Notes under the pieces: model-generated
Told to the model about the DNA's origin: nothing
Database searches by the model: none
The model's input: the letters and a program-made list of their open reading frames with translations, nothing else
Translations under genes and position numbers: made by a program
Origin: Desulfobulbaceae bacterium UBA2213
GTDB taxonomy: Bacteria; Desulfobacterota; Desulfobulbia; Desulfobulbales; Desulfocapsaceae
NCBI GenBank assembly: GCA_002327225.1
Contig: DCUN01000077.1
Span: forward strand, 1 to 21,008
Direction: 5' to 3'
DNA: 21,008 bases
Shown here: positions 1-7,463 of the stretch, one piece after another
How positions within the stretch are numbered: the stretch's first letter is position 1
How the letters are laid out: every line of letters begins with the position of its first letter

Positions 1-716
1 GCCTTTTTCGGCCGGAATACGCATTTTTCATACCTGCTTGTAAGATGTTGTAATTTTACGCATTATTACACATGAAAAATTACATTTTGTAGGTGAACTT
101 ATAATAATAAGTTTCTTGTTGTTGGATCACGATGATATGTTTTTGAAAAATCAAAAAATGTTTTTTTAACTTTTTTGATTTTTCAATCAGTTGTATATGT
201 CCTCTATTTTCTTATGGGGTGTCAAGAGAATTTAATTAAAAGCTTTTTCCCCTTCATGTAAATAGCATTTGCCTGAAACATCTTTAATGGGCTGTCTTTT
301 TATGAATATTTATAATTTAATTAACTGGCCTTAAAACATGGGGTTTTATCGGTATAAAATGCAAAAAAAAACTGCACCCATACAAATGTATTGCCCACTC
401 TGTTTTCGTTGAATCTTGAGCCGAAAACTGCCACATAGAGCAACAATTTTACATTATTTTCTATTGGCTGATACTCCCAGAAATATTTGTTGGTCAAAAT
501 AGTGAAAACTTGTCTAAGGCGTCTGGTAGGGAGTACCCCCCCCTGCCTCTTGTGAAAAAAAGACCCATACCCGTTGATAACAAGTGCAATACAGGATGCG
601 TTCTTATCAGGCTTGTGCTTTGGTTTTATTTGTGAACTTTTCTGAGGAAGAGAGAAAACAAAGAAAGAGCAGAAGCCAGAATAAGAGCATTTCATCTGAC
701 CGGCATCTGACGGAAC
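1..716. other. AT-rich stretch without a convincing gene
   Basis: This stretch is clearly richer in A and T than the rest of the window, with many homopolymer runs. The longest open frame runs on the minus strand from about 695 to 321 (124 codons). It is rich in Phe, Cys and Lys, has no recognisable domain and no good ribosome binding site, so I do not call it. The stretch lies just downstream of the 3' end of tRNA-Arg, a common integration position for islands, but I see no integrase and no copy of the tRNA 3' end here. One long inverted repeat is listed separately. Confidence 0.6.
143..186. repeat. Perfect 16-bp AT-rich inverted repeat
   Basis: The arms 143-158 and 171-186 are exact reverse complements (TTGAAAAATCAAAAAA and its mirror) around a 12-nt loop. 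The structure could be a weak bidirectional terminator or a cruciform. It has almost no G or C, so a classical intrinsic terminator is unlikely. Confidence 0.7.
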
Positions 717-751
717 AAAAAAAGGGTTAAGCGAAAAACGCCTAACCCTTT
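717..751 (-). terminator. Intrinsic terminator of tRNA-Arg
   Basis: On the minus strand a 13-bp stem (arms 739-751 and 721-733, one internal mismatch, loop of five T) is followed by a run of T. It starts 9 nt after the encoded CCA end of the tRNA, the expected place for its rho-independent terminator. Confidence 0.85.
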
Positions 752-759
752 GATTTTAC

Positions 760-836
760 TGGTGCACCAGGAGGGATTCGAACCCCCGACCTACGGATTC
801 GTAGTCCGTTGCTCTATCCAGCTGAGCTACTGGTGC
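760..836 (-). tRNA. tRNA-Arg (anticodon ACG)
   Basis: Read on the minus strand this is a 77-nt cloverleaf. The acceptor stem GCACCAG pairs with CTGGTGC and is followed by discriminator A and an encoded CCA. The D arm contains GCTC...GAGC with loop AGCTGGATA. The anticodon stem ACGGA/TCCGT holds loop CTACGAA with anticodon ACG. The T arm is GGGGG-TTCGAAT-CCCTC. ACG is normally modified to ICG and reads CGU, CGC and CGA. It has its own promoter upstream and a terminator downstream, so it is probably transcribed alone. Confidence 0.97.
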
Positions 837-850
837 AGAAAAGATGTGTC

Positions 851-879
851 TATATACCCTAGTTTCTTTGTTTCCTCAA
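851..879 (-). promoter_or_regulatory. Promoter of tRNA-Arg
   Basis: On the minus strand TTGAGG (879-874) and TATATA (856-851) are separated by 17 nt. They lie 15 nt upstream of the mature tRNA 5' end, matching a sigma-70-type promoter. The rest of the gap to 1127 shows no gene I can support. Confidence 0.65.
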
Positions 880-1127
880 GCCTGTTTGTCTCTGATGATT
901 GTTTTTTTCTTAGTATTCCATCGGGAGGAATCTCATGCAGTGAACAGAGTGAAAACGTCTCAATAGGCAGAAGACCTTTGGGGGCCTGATCATTATTAAT
1001 AGCTCCACGGGATTCGGTTGCGTCTTCATGGAAGCATGCTTATCATCAAAATCAGTTATGGTTTGACTGTCCACCGGGGATTGTCAATGATGTTTTTGCT
1101 GATGCCTCAGCCTTTGGATGTTTTTTT

Positions 1128-1760
1128 ATGAATGACACTCTTCTGCAGTTTATTATCCTGGCCCCGCCTCTGCTGCTGGCCCTTACTCTGCATGAATTTG
1201 CCCATGGGTATGTGGCATTCCGTTTGGGAGACCCAACGGCCCAGGGTGCTGGACGCCTGACCTTGAATCCGCTCAAGCATCTGGATCCCTTGGGAACGAT
1301 TGCTTTTTTTATTTTCCATATTGGCTGGGCCAAGCCGGTGCCGGTAAATCCTGTTTATTTTAAAAATCCTCAAAAGGATATGCTCTGGGTCGCCCTGGCA
1401 GGTCCGGCGACCAATCTCGTATTGGCCTTAGTGAGCGCGCTGATGGTCAAGACGGTCTGGTTGCTGGCCCAGATCCTCCCCTACTCTGTCCTGGGGGAAT
1501 CAATTCTGGTTCCACTGAATCACACCTTGATCGCCAGCGTCTGGATTAATCTGGTGCTCTGTATCTTTAACTTTCTGCCCATCCCACCGCTGGATGGCAG
1601 CCGTATTCTCACCGGCATTCTGCCTAACGGGCTTGCCCGCTCCTATGCATCCATCGAAAGATATGGCTTTATTCTGCTCATTATCCTGGCCGTCAGTGGT
1701 ATTCTGTCCAAGATGATCATGCCTCTGATCACGTTTGCCAATAGCCTGCTGCTTTCTTAG
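1128..1760 (+). CDS. Site-2 protease family (M50) membrane zinc metalloprotease
   Basis: A 210-residue polytopic membrane protein. The zinc-binding motif HEFAH is at residues 22-26 inside the first membrane segment. The second M50 signature, NFLPIPPLDGSRI (148-160), supplies the third metal ligand, Asp156. Hydrophobic segments at about 5-28, 88-118, 135-155 and 175-200 fit the short YwhC/Rv1735-like branch of M50, which lacks the PDZ domains of RseP. Such enzymes cut substrate proteins within the membrane; the substrate here is unknown. The ATG at 1128 is the only usable start in frame. Its ribosome binding site is poor. The gene seems to stand alone between tRNA-Arg and the convergent rmuC. 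Confidence 0.92.
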   Translation: MNDTLLQFIILAPPLLLALTLHEFAHGYVAFRLGDPTAQGAGRLTLNPLKHLDPLGTIAFFIFHIGWAKPVPVNPVYFKNPQKDMLWVALAGPATNLVLALVSALMVKTVWLLAQILPYSVLGESILVPLNHTLIASVWINLVLCIFNFLPIPPLDGSRILTGILPNGLARSYASIERYGFILLIILAVSGILSKMIMPLITFANSLLLS

Positions 1761-1929
1761 CTTTCCCGATCTTGCCTTGTTTATGGATTACTTTTTGATT
1801 TTTCCACACCGTTTTCCATGGCTGCACAGGTGATCTCGTCCCCAACAAGGCAAACAGCTCGTTCGTGGGTCGGCTTTAATGGGCGCCATAATGCTCTTTA
1901 AACAGGCTCACGGGGAGGTGCCGGAGTAC

Positions 1930-3276
1930 TCAGCAGCGATCCTCCACCTCATCCTCATCCAGCACATCAAGAGATAACAAGACAGCGGCCTCGGCCACGG
2001 GAAGATCCTGGACATCCCTGAGCTTCCTGCCTACCGACCTTGATCTTGTCTTTGCCTGATCAATAGTCTTAGATGCCTGTTCCAGCTTTTTCTGCACACT
2101 CTCCAAAACATCTCCATATTTGGTCCACTCGGTCTTGACCGCAGCCAGGAGGTTCCATACCTCACTTGATCGTTTCTGGATGGCCAGGGTGCGGAAACCC
2201 ATCTGCAGACTGCTGAGAATTGACCAGAGAGTCGTCGGCCCGGCTATCACCACACGACTTTCCCGCTGAATGAACTCGGCCAGGCCGGTACGGCGAATGA
2301 CCTCGGCAAAAAGTCCCTCGATCGGCAGGAAAAGGATGGCAAAGTCAGTAGTCTTTGGCGGATTCAGATACTTACGGCAGATATCCCCCGCACAGGCCTT
2401 GACCCGGCCCTCCAGCTGCTTTCCAGCCGCATCAACCCCTGCCGCATCTCCCGCCTCCTGGGCCTCAATCAGACGTTGATAATCCTCAATGGGGAATTTG
2501 GCATCAATGGGAAGCCAGACAATATCCTCCTTGTCCGTTCCCGCCCCCGGCAATTTGATCGCAAATTCAACACGCTCACCGCCATCTCTTGTGGCCACAT
2601 TGACACCAAACTGCTCAGGATTCAGTACCTGCTCCAGTAAGGCTCCCAGCTGCACCTCGCCCCAGGTTCCACGAGTCTTGACATTCGTGAGCACCTTTTT
2701 CAGGTCACCAACTCCGGTGGCCAGGGTCTGCATCTCACCCAGACCCTTGTGCACCATCTCCAACCGTTCGCTGACTTGCTTAAATGAATCTCCGAGGCGT
2801 TTCTCGAGAGTCCCCTGCAATTTCTCGTCTACGGTCTGCCGCATCTGCTCAAGCTGTTTAGCGTTCTCATCCTGCATACTTTGCAGTTTCCCTTCCACCG
2901 TGACCCTGAGAGCCTCAAATTTCTTCTCAGTGGAATCGGCCAGTTTGGCAATCACCGCTGACATGGACTCAAGTCGTTCCTTCTGAATAGAGGCAACATC
3001 CCTCATCCGCTGAACAACAGAATCGCCAAAGCCCTTAAAGGCCTCGGAGAGTTCCTGCCGCTGTTCTCTCGCCGTCCTGCTCAACTCCTCACGACTCCTG
3101 GCAGCCTCCTCTCTGAGTAGAGACTCGGTACGCTCCTGTCCTTTTTCAAAGGTATCGAGACGGGAGAAAAGTAACGTTGAATCGATCTGGAGCCCCTGCT
3201 TTCTCAGGATCAGCAGCAGAACACAGAGCACGGCAACCAGCAGGAGGAGAAGTACAGGCAGCAGGATATCAGTCAC
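1930..3276 (-). CDS. rmuC: DNA recombination protein RmuC
   Basis: RmuC-family protein, known to limit recombination at inverted repeats, probably as a membrane-anchored nuclease-like factor. From the GTG at 3276 it has 448 residues: a membrane anchor at about 4-24, a long Glu/Arg/Gln-rich coiled coil to about 190, then the RmuC core with the typical blocks GTWGEVQLGALLEQVL and FLPIEGLFAEVIRR. The C terminus is acidic. I prefer this GTG because GAGG lies 7 nt upstream and because RmuC proteins usually begin at the membrane anchor. A TTG at 3318 would add 14 residues but has no ribosome binding site. The gene follows the broken fadL-type gene on the same strand with a 99-bp gap. Confidence 0.93.
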   Translation of the reverse strand: MTDILLPVLLLLLVAVLCVLLLILRKQGLQIDSTLLFSRLDTFEKGQERTESLLREEAARSREELSRTAREQRQELSEAFKGFGDSVVQRMRDVASIQKERLESMSAVIAKLADSTEKKFEALRVTVEGKLQSMQDENAKQLEQMRQTVDEKLQGTLEKRLGDSFKQVSERLEMVHKGLGEMQTLATGVGDLKKVLTNVKTRGTWGEVQLGALLEQVLNPEQFGVNVATRDGGERVEFAIKLPGAGTDKEDIVWLPIDAKFPIEDYQRLIEAQEAGDAAGVDAAGKQLEGRVKACAGDICRKYLNPPKTTDFAILFLPIEGLFAEVIRRTGLAEFIQRESRVVIAGPTTLWSILSSLQMGFRTLAIQKRSSEVWNLLAAVKTEWTKYGDVLESVQKKLEQASKTIDQAKTRSRSVGRKLRDVQDLPVAEAAVLLSLDVLDEDEVEDRC

Positions 3277-3375
3277 AGAAGACCTCGCGTACAGGGAAGA
3301 AGCGACAGCCAGGCTCAAAAGCGTTGTCAGAGCCGGGCTGTCGCATTTTCACATTCATCACCATTGAACAGGCAG

Positions 3376-3716
3376 CTAAAAAGTATAGGTCAGCCCCATG
3401 GTCAGCAGATGGGCGGCAGAGTCGGTAAAGGTGCCATTCAGCCTTGCATTGGTCGCCGACCGGTTCTCCTTATAATCATAGAGATAGCCGGCCCCGGTCT
3501 CCATCCGCTCGTTCACCTGGTAGCGAGCGCTTACGGAATAGAGATAAGCAGCAGAGTCAGGGAGATCAAAGAGCAGGGTGGAATCAGGGACAGGAGTTTC
3601 ATCATAGCCGAAACCAGCCATCAGCGTCCAGATCTCATTGAGTTCATAGGAGAGGCCCAGGCTGATCCACCACCCAAGAGGGCTGCCAGGAAGACCACAG
3701 AGATACTCTTCTTCAT
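3376..3716 (-). pseudogene. FadL/OmpP1/TodX-type outer-membrane porin, internal deletion
   Basis: Two pieces of one gene are fused out of frame. From the ATG at 3716, behind a strong GAGG seven bases away, comes a textbook signal peptide (MKKSISVV...GGGSAWA), but this frame stops at 3621 after 31 codons. Overlapping it in the next frame, about 99 residues from WISLGLSYELNEIW to the stop at 3376 match the C-terminal strands of FadL-type long-chain fatty-acid channels. They include FGYDETPVPD and the terminal aromatic ...LTYTF needed for barrel insertion. About 300 residues of plug and barrel are missing, so no working channel can be made. It lies 75 bp after the acyl-CoA ligase gene, matching a former fatty-acid uptake and activation pair. 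A GTG at 3795 could open the barrel frame but would give a nonsense N terminus. Confidence 0.8.
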
Positions 3717-3791
3717 TTCTTTTCCTCAAAGATATTTTTCTTTTCTGACCAGCCAGGACTCGCAAAATGACCGATACCTGCTCATTTTGCG

Positions 3792-5495
3792 TCACGACAC
3801 CGTGCTGCCGCTGCTATACAAATACCGTTTGATCTTGTGGGTTGCCGTCTTGATAAAAGGCTCCTGGCGTTCAAGGATTCTGGCCAATCGTGATGCCGGA
3901 GAGACCTGTTCGTTGAGTTTTTTCCGCATCTCGCCTAACAGATTTTCTATATGTTCATGCCGCTGGAGCCGTGACTGGCCGGTTGTTTCCGCGTCAATAT
4001 ATTCATAATCCGGATAGACCCAGGCCTCCAGACGGCCGTTATTCTCAACCACCAGAGACTCCACCACCCAGGGAGTGCCATTGATCTTATGCTCAATGGC
4101 CTCGGGATAGACATTCTCACCATTGGACAGGACAATAACATTCTTGGACCGGCCCCGGATATGCAGATTACCCAGATCATCAAAAAATCCAAGATCACCA
4201 GTGGCCAGCCAGCCATCTTCGCTCATGGTTTCGGCGGTGGCTTCCGGGTCATTGTAGTAGCCCCGCATGATATTAGGGCCGGAACCATGAATTTCGCCAA
4301 TGCCGGTCTCCGGATCAGGATTGACAATCTTCACTTGGACCCCAGGGATGGGTTTGCCGGTCGATCCCACCGCAATCGTTGTATCTCCCGGGGGCCCACC
4401 GGCCAACAGGGGCGAACACTCAGTCAGACCATAGCCGATAAGATAAGGAAAACCGGCATTATGGAGAAACTGCTCAACCTCAGGATTAAGGGCTGCCCCG
4501 CCTATCCCCATTATTTGCAGATTGCCGCCAAAAAACTCCAGCAGTTTTGCCCCAATGCGCTTATGAATAAATTTCCTGCCGAACCCGACTTTGCAGATCA
4601 TGGACAGGACCAGACTATTATCGATCTTGGGAAGAACTCTTTTTTTATAAATTTTTTCAAGAATCAGAGGCACAACGAACATGGCAAACGGCTTTTCATG
4701 ACTGCATATTTTCTGCAGAACAGCCGGCGTCGGCATCTTACCAGCATAAGCGATTCTGGCACCCCGCAACAAGGGAAGGATAAAACCTACCGTAAACTCA
4801 TATGCATGCGACATGGGCAAAACAGAAAGAAAAACGGCCTCCGGTTCTATATCAATGATGGCAGAGGCGGAAAGGGCATTCGCCGCCAGGTTTTTATGAC
4901 TGAGCATGACCGCCTTTGAATATCCCGAAGTCCCGGAGGTATAGAGAATAGAGGCCAGATCATCTTCCTGTACCGTATCAAAAACCAGCCCGCCCTCTGC
5001 CTCCACCTCCTTCCGCATCTCCATGGCCTCAGCCAGATAGGCTGAAAATGTATCCACAACAAGGAAATCGAGACTGGCGACAGAGTCATCGAGGGTCATA
5101 ATGCGCTTCAGGCTCTTTTGATTCAACTCATATATTTTCTCTATCTGCCGTTCGGTTGTAAAGAGAACCGATACCCGCATCTCTGTAAGGATGTGATGGA
5201 CATCGGCCTCCGGCAGATCGGGCAGGATCGGAACGGCCACGGCCCCTAAGCGGACAATGGCAAAATAAGCGATACCCCAATTATGGGAATTTTCTGCCAG
5301 GATGGCAACATGATCACCTTTCTTAATGCCTTCCTTTGACAAACATATGGCGAGAGCTATGATCCGTTCGTAAAACAGCTTATAGCTGATAGGTGTTTCA
5401 AGGGCCATTCCTACCGCAGGAAGATCAGCAAATCTTTCCTGACTAGCATCGATAATATCATTTAAAGTCATACACATACGTGCATCATCCGTCAC
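3792..5495 (-). CDS. Long-chain fatty-acid--CoA ligase (AMP-binding enzyme)
   Basis: A 567-residue ANL-superfamily adenylating enzyme that makes acyl-CoA from a carboxylic acid, ATP and CoA. The P-loop-like A3 motif YTSGTSGYSKAVMLSH is at 185-200, GYGLTE at 354-359, TGDLG at 432-436, the hinge GRSKNVIVLSNGENVYP at 448-464, and the C-terminal catalytic lysine K554 lies in KTATHKIKR. The insert and length fit the FadD15-like long-chain group rather than acetyl-CoA synthetases. The GTG start at 5495 has GAGG six bases upstream; ATGs at codons 7 and 9 are alternatives. The downstream FadL-type relic suggests exogenous long-chain fatty acids as substrate. The enzyme itself looks intact. Confidence 0.93.
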   Translation of the reverse strand: MTDDARMCMTLNDIIDASQERFADLPAVGMALETPISYKLFYERIIALAICLSKEGIKKGDHVAILAENSHNWGIAYFAIVRLGAVAVPILPDLPEADVHHILTEMRVSVLFTTERQIEKIYELNQKSLKRIMTLDDSVASLDFLVVDTFSAYLAEAMEMRKEVEAEGGLVFDTVQEDDLASILYTSGTSGYSKAVMLSHKNLAANALSASAIIDIEPEAVFLSVLPMSHAYEFTVGFILPLLRGARIAYAGKMPTPAVLQKICSHEKPFAMFVVPLILEKIYKKRVLPKIDNSLVLSMICKVGFGRKFIHKRIGAKLLEFFGGNLQIMGIGGAALNPEVEQFLHNAGFPYLIGYGLTECSPLLAGGPPGDTTIAVGSTGKPIPGVQVKIVNPDPETGIGEIHGSGPNIMRGYYNDPEATAETMSEDGWLATGDLGFFDDLGNLHIRGRSKNVIVLSNGENVYPEAIEHKINGTPWVVESLVVENNGRLEAWVYPDYEYIDAETTGQSRLQRHEHIENLLGEMRKKLNEQVSPASRLARILERQEPFIKTATHKIKRYLYSSGSTVS

Positions 5496-5689
5496 GAAGC
5501 GCCTCTTTCATAGTTTGGTAATAGTTGACTGAAGAAAGTAAGCAGAGCGGTACAAAACTGAATCGTCACTCTTCTATATTAACCGGCCAGACTTTACCCA
5601 AAACAACCTTTTCGGTCAATTAAGAAGAAACCACAGTGTGAAAGCGAGAGTTTATTGTTTATTTCTTTTGGCAATGACTATTTAATTTC

Positions 5690-5716
5690 TTGACAAGAAA
5701 CGGCATGTTATATAGA
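5690..5716 (+). promoter_or_regulatory. Candidate promoter of the D,D-carboxypeptidase gene
   Basis: A perfect TTGACA (5690-5695) and TATAGA (5711-5716) lie 15 nt apart, just upstream of the gene at 5777. The short spacer makes the exact -10 uncertain; TAGAAA, 17 nt from the -35, is an alternative. The AT-rich 230-bp gap also serves the divergent acyl-CoA ligase. Confidence 0.45.
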
Positions 5717-5776
5717 AATAATTAAGAGTTGTACTTTGTTACAATTATTTTCAACTTCTTCAACACACATATCCCT

Positions 5777-6892
5777 ATGATACTATACTCTCGTTTCCCT
5801 TTACTGCTGGCCACCCTGCTGTTCTGCTCTTTTTTTGTCGGACTGTCGGTGATGCCCGCAATGGCTGTTCCAGTATTGCAGGACAGGAACAAACAAGCGG
5901 TGGCCTCCAGCCAGAATGAGAGACGTGTCAAGCAAAATATCTCCCGGGAAATAACGATTCTCGGAAGCTACAGGGACATCTCTCCGCATAAAAAAAAGAT
6001 CGCTGCAGGCATGCCTGAAGCTGCTGTTACTCCACGGACAGTCCCTGTCGCCAAGACCAGCACAAATCAAAATTCAACCAGACGAAGTACCAATATCGGA
6101 AAGAAGATATCTGCAAAAAGCGCCATGGTCATGGATGCGAGCAATGGTCAAACCCTTTTTTCAGTTTCCCCGGATACCCCACGCCAACCAGCCAGCACCA
6201 TCAAGATCCTGACCGGCATGATTGCCATAAAATCACTTAATTCCAGTGAATCTGTTTCAGTCAGCTCGAAAGCTGCCGAACAACCCAGCTCCAAGGTCTA
6301 CCTTGAGAGGAAAAAACAGTATAAGGCCGATGACCTTATTAACGCCGTCCTGCTCTCTTCAGCCAACGACGCCAGTGTTGCTCTCGCCGAGAAAATTGCC
6401 GGTTCAGAGAAATCCTTTGCCCGGATAATGACCCTGCGGGCCAAACTCTGGGGTGCCCAGAAGACAGTCTGCAAGACCGCAAACGGCCTGACCGCTGAAG
6501 GACAGACCAGTACAGCCAGAGACCTTGCCACCATCTTCAGACACGTCATGCAGGACGCAGAATTTTCCCAGAGAATGAAACAGGTCAAGGCCCATACTGC
6601 AGAGGGTAAACTGCTCCGCAATCACAACAAGGCCCTCTGGCAGATAGAAGGAGCCATAGGCGGCAAGACCGGTTTTACCAATGCAGCCGGACAGACCTAT
6701 GTGGGGAAATTTAAAAGAGGATCGAGCGAGATCATCGTCGCGATCATGGGTAGCAGAACCATGTGGGCGGATCTCAAGACACTGGTGGAATACGGTTTCT
6801 CACAGCAGGAATTAGCAGCCGCCGAGGCCACTGAAAACATGAAAAAAGCCAAAGTTGTTGCCAGCATCCCTGCGATCAGCCAGCAACAATAA
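5777..6892 (+). CDS. Serine-type D-Ala-D-Ala carboxypeptidase (peptidase S11)
   Basis: Periplasmic penicillin-binding-type enzyme that trims the terminal D-Ala from peptidoglycan stem peptides. All three active-site motifs are present: S140-T-I-K143, S195-A-N197 and K297-T-G299. The 371-residue protein starts with a signal peptide ending at about residue 30 (PAMA). A basic, Ser/Thr/Pro-rich segment of about 80 residues then precedes the catalytic domain at about 112. The C terminus ends about 40 residues after the last conserved helix, so the beta-rich C-terminal domain and amphipathic anchor of PBP5 are absent. I chose the ATG at 5777 because it puts the signal peptide at the N terminus. A TTG at 5729 would add 16 residues. 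Neither start has a good ribosome binding site. Confidence 0.92.
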   Translation: MILYSRFPLLLATLLFCSFFVGLSVMPAMAVPVLQDRNKQAVASSQNERRVKQNISREITILGSYRDISPHKKKIAAGMPEAAVTPRTVPVAKTSTNQNSTRRSTNIGKKISAKSAMVMDASNGQTLFSVSPDTPRQPASTIKILTGMIAIKSLNSSESVSVSSKAAEQPSSKVYLERKKQYKADDLINAVLLSSANDASVALAEKIAGSEKSFARIMTLRAKLWGAQKTVCKTANGLTAEGQTSTARDLATIFRHVMQDAEFSQRMKQVKAHTAEGKLLRNHNKALWQIEGAIGGKTGFTNAAGQTYVGKFKRGSSEIIVAIMGSRTMWADLKTLVEYGFSQQELAAAEATENMKKAKVVASIPAISQQQ

Positions 6893-6895
6893 AGA

Positions 6896-6916
6896 AAACG
6901 CCCTCAGGCGAGTTTT
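6896..6916. terminator. Possible bidirectional terminator
   Basis: CGCC-CTCA-GGCG is flanked by AAAA on the left and TTTT on the right. It sits between two convergent genes and overlaps the last codons of the minus-strand one. The stem is short, so the call is tentative. Confidence 0.35.
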
Positions 6917-7347
6917 GCCTTCCTCCAGCCCTCTGCCTTCAAACGGGAAATCCGTTCAACTGCCCATGCAGTGATGGCAGTCAAGTACTCCTGGGGCCTT
7001 GTCTCCTTCATGGAGATAATTCGCGCCCGCTCATCAGCAATATCCCTGCTTTCACCCGGATACATCTCACGCCAGGTGACATAGCCCTCATCAAAGACAA
7101 AGCCGGGCTGCACTTGATCCGGCTCCATACCTAATTTGGCAATGGCATACATCCTGGCCAGATCCATATCATATTCAATGACCCAGCCATTATCCGCAAC
7201 CATACTCTCTTTCTCAAGAGCAACCGTTCCTGAACAGGCGGGACAGAACAGACGATCAATAACCTCCTGACTCATAATATTATCACGCAGATGAAAGGAG
7301 ACCTTTTCCTTCCCGCAACTGCAATCTCTGTTCACTTCCTGACACAT
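6904..7347 (-). CDS. Small Cys-containing protein of unknown function
   Basis: A 147-residue soluble protein I do not recognise. The N-terminal part has C2, C9, C11 and a CPAC pair at C35 and C38, which could form a zinc ribbon. The rest is charged and probably helical, with a WxxEMYPGESRDIADERARII segment and a Lys/Arg-rich tail. There is no signal peptide or membrane segment. The start is well supported: GGAGGTG lies just ahead of the ATG at 7347. It follows ygiQ on the same strand with a 116-bp gap and converges with the carboxypeptidase gene. Translation initiation looks strong, so I believe it is a real gene. Confidence 0.8.
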   Translation of the reverse strand: MCQEVNRDCSCGKEKVSFHLRDNIMSQEVIDRLFCPACSGTVALEKESMVADNGWVIEYDMDLARMYAIAKLGMEPDQVQPGFVFDEGYVTWREMYPGESRDIADERARIISMKETRPQEYLTAITAWAVERISRLKAEGWRKAKLA

Positions 7348-7463
7348 AATTTCACCTCCATCCTATGGGAATGTTGCAATTTAGAGAGCACGCTATTGTA
7401 AAAACATATGCTTTACTATTATTCTTTTGCATTCTTTTGTAAAGAAGACAAAGATAATCATTC

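Noticed and set aside
321..695. 124-codon minus-strand open frame in the AT-rich left end
   Set aside because: Odd composition, no motif, no good ribosome binding site; chance open frame is likelier, though a small unknown gene is not excluded.
750..989. 79-codon open frame on the plus strand
   Set aside because: It reads through the antisense strand of tRNA-Arg and its promoter; there is no protein family resemblance.
832..1037. Open minus-strand frame without start upstream of tRNA-Arg
   Set aside because: No start codon or ribosome binding site, and it overlaps the tRNA gene and its promoter.
3717..3795. GTG at 3795 overlapping the acyl-CoA ligase stop as a coupled start for the barrel fragment
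   Set aside because: The resulting N terminus is unlike any porin, and the nearby signal peptide frame with a strong ribosome binding site explains the locus better.
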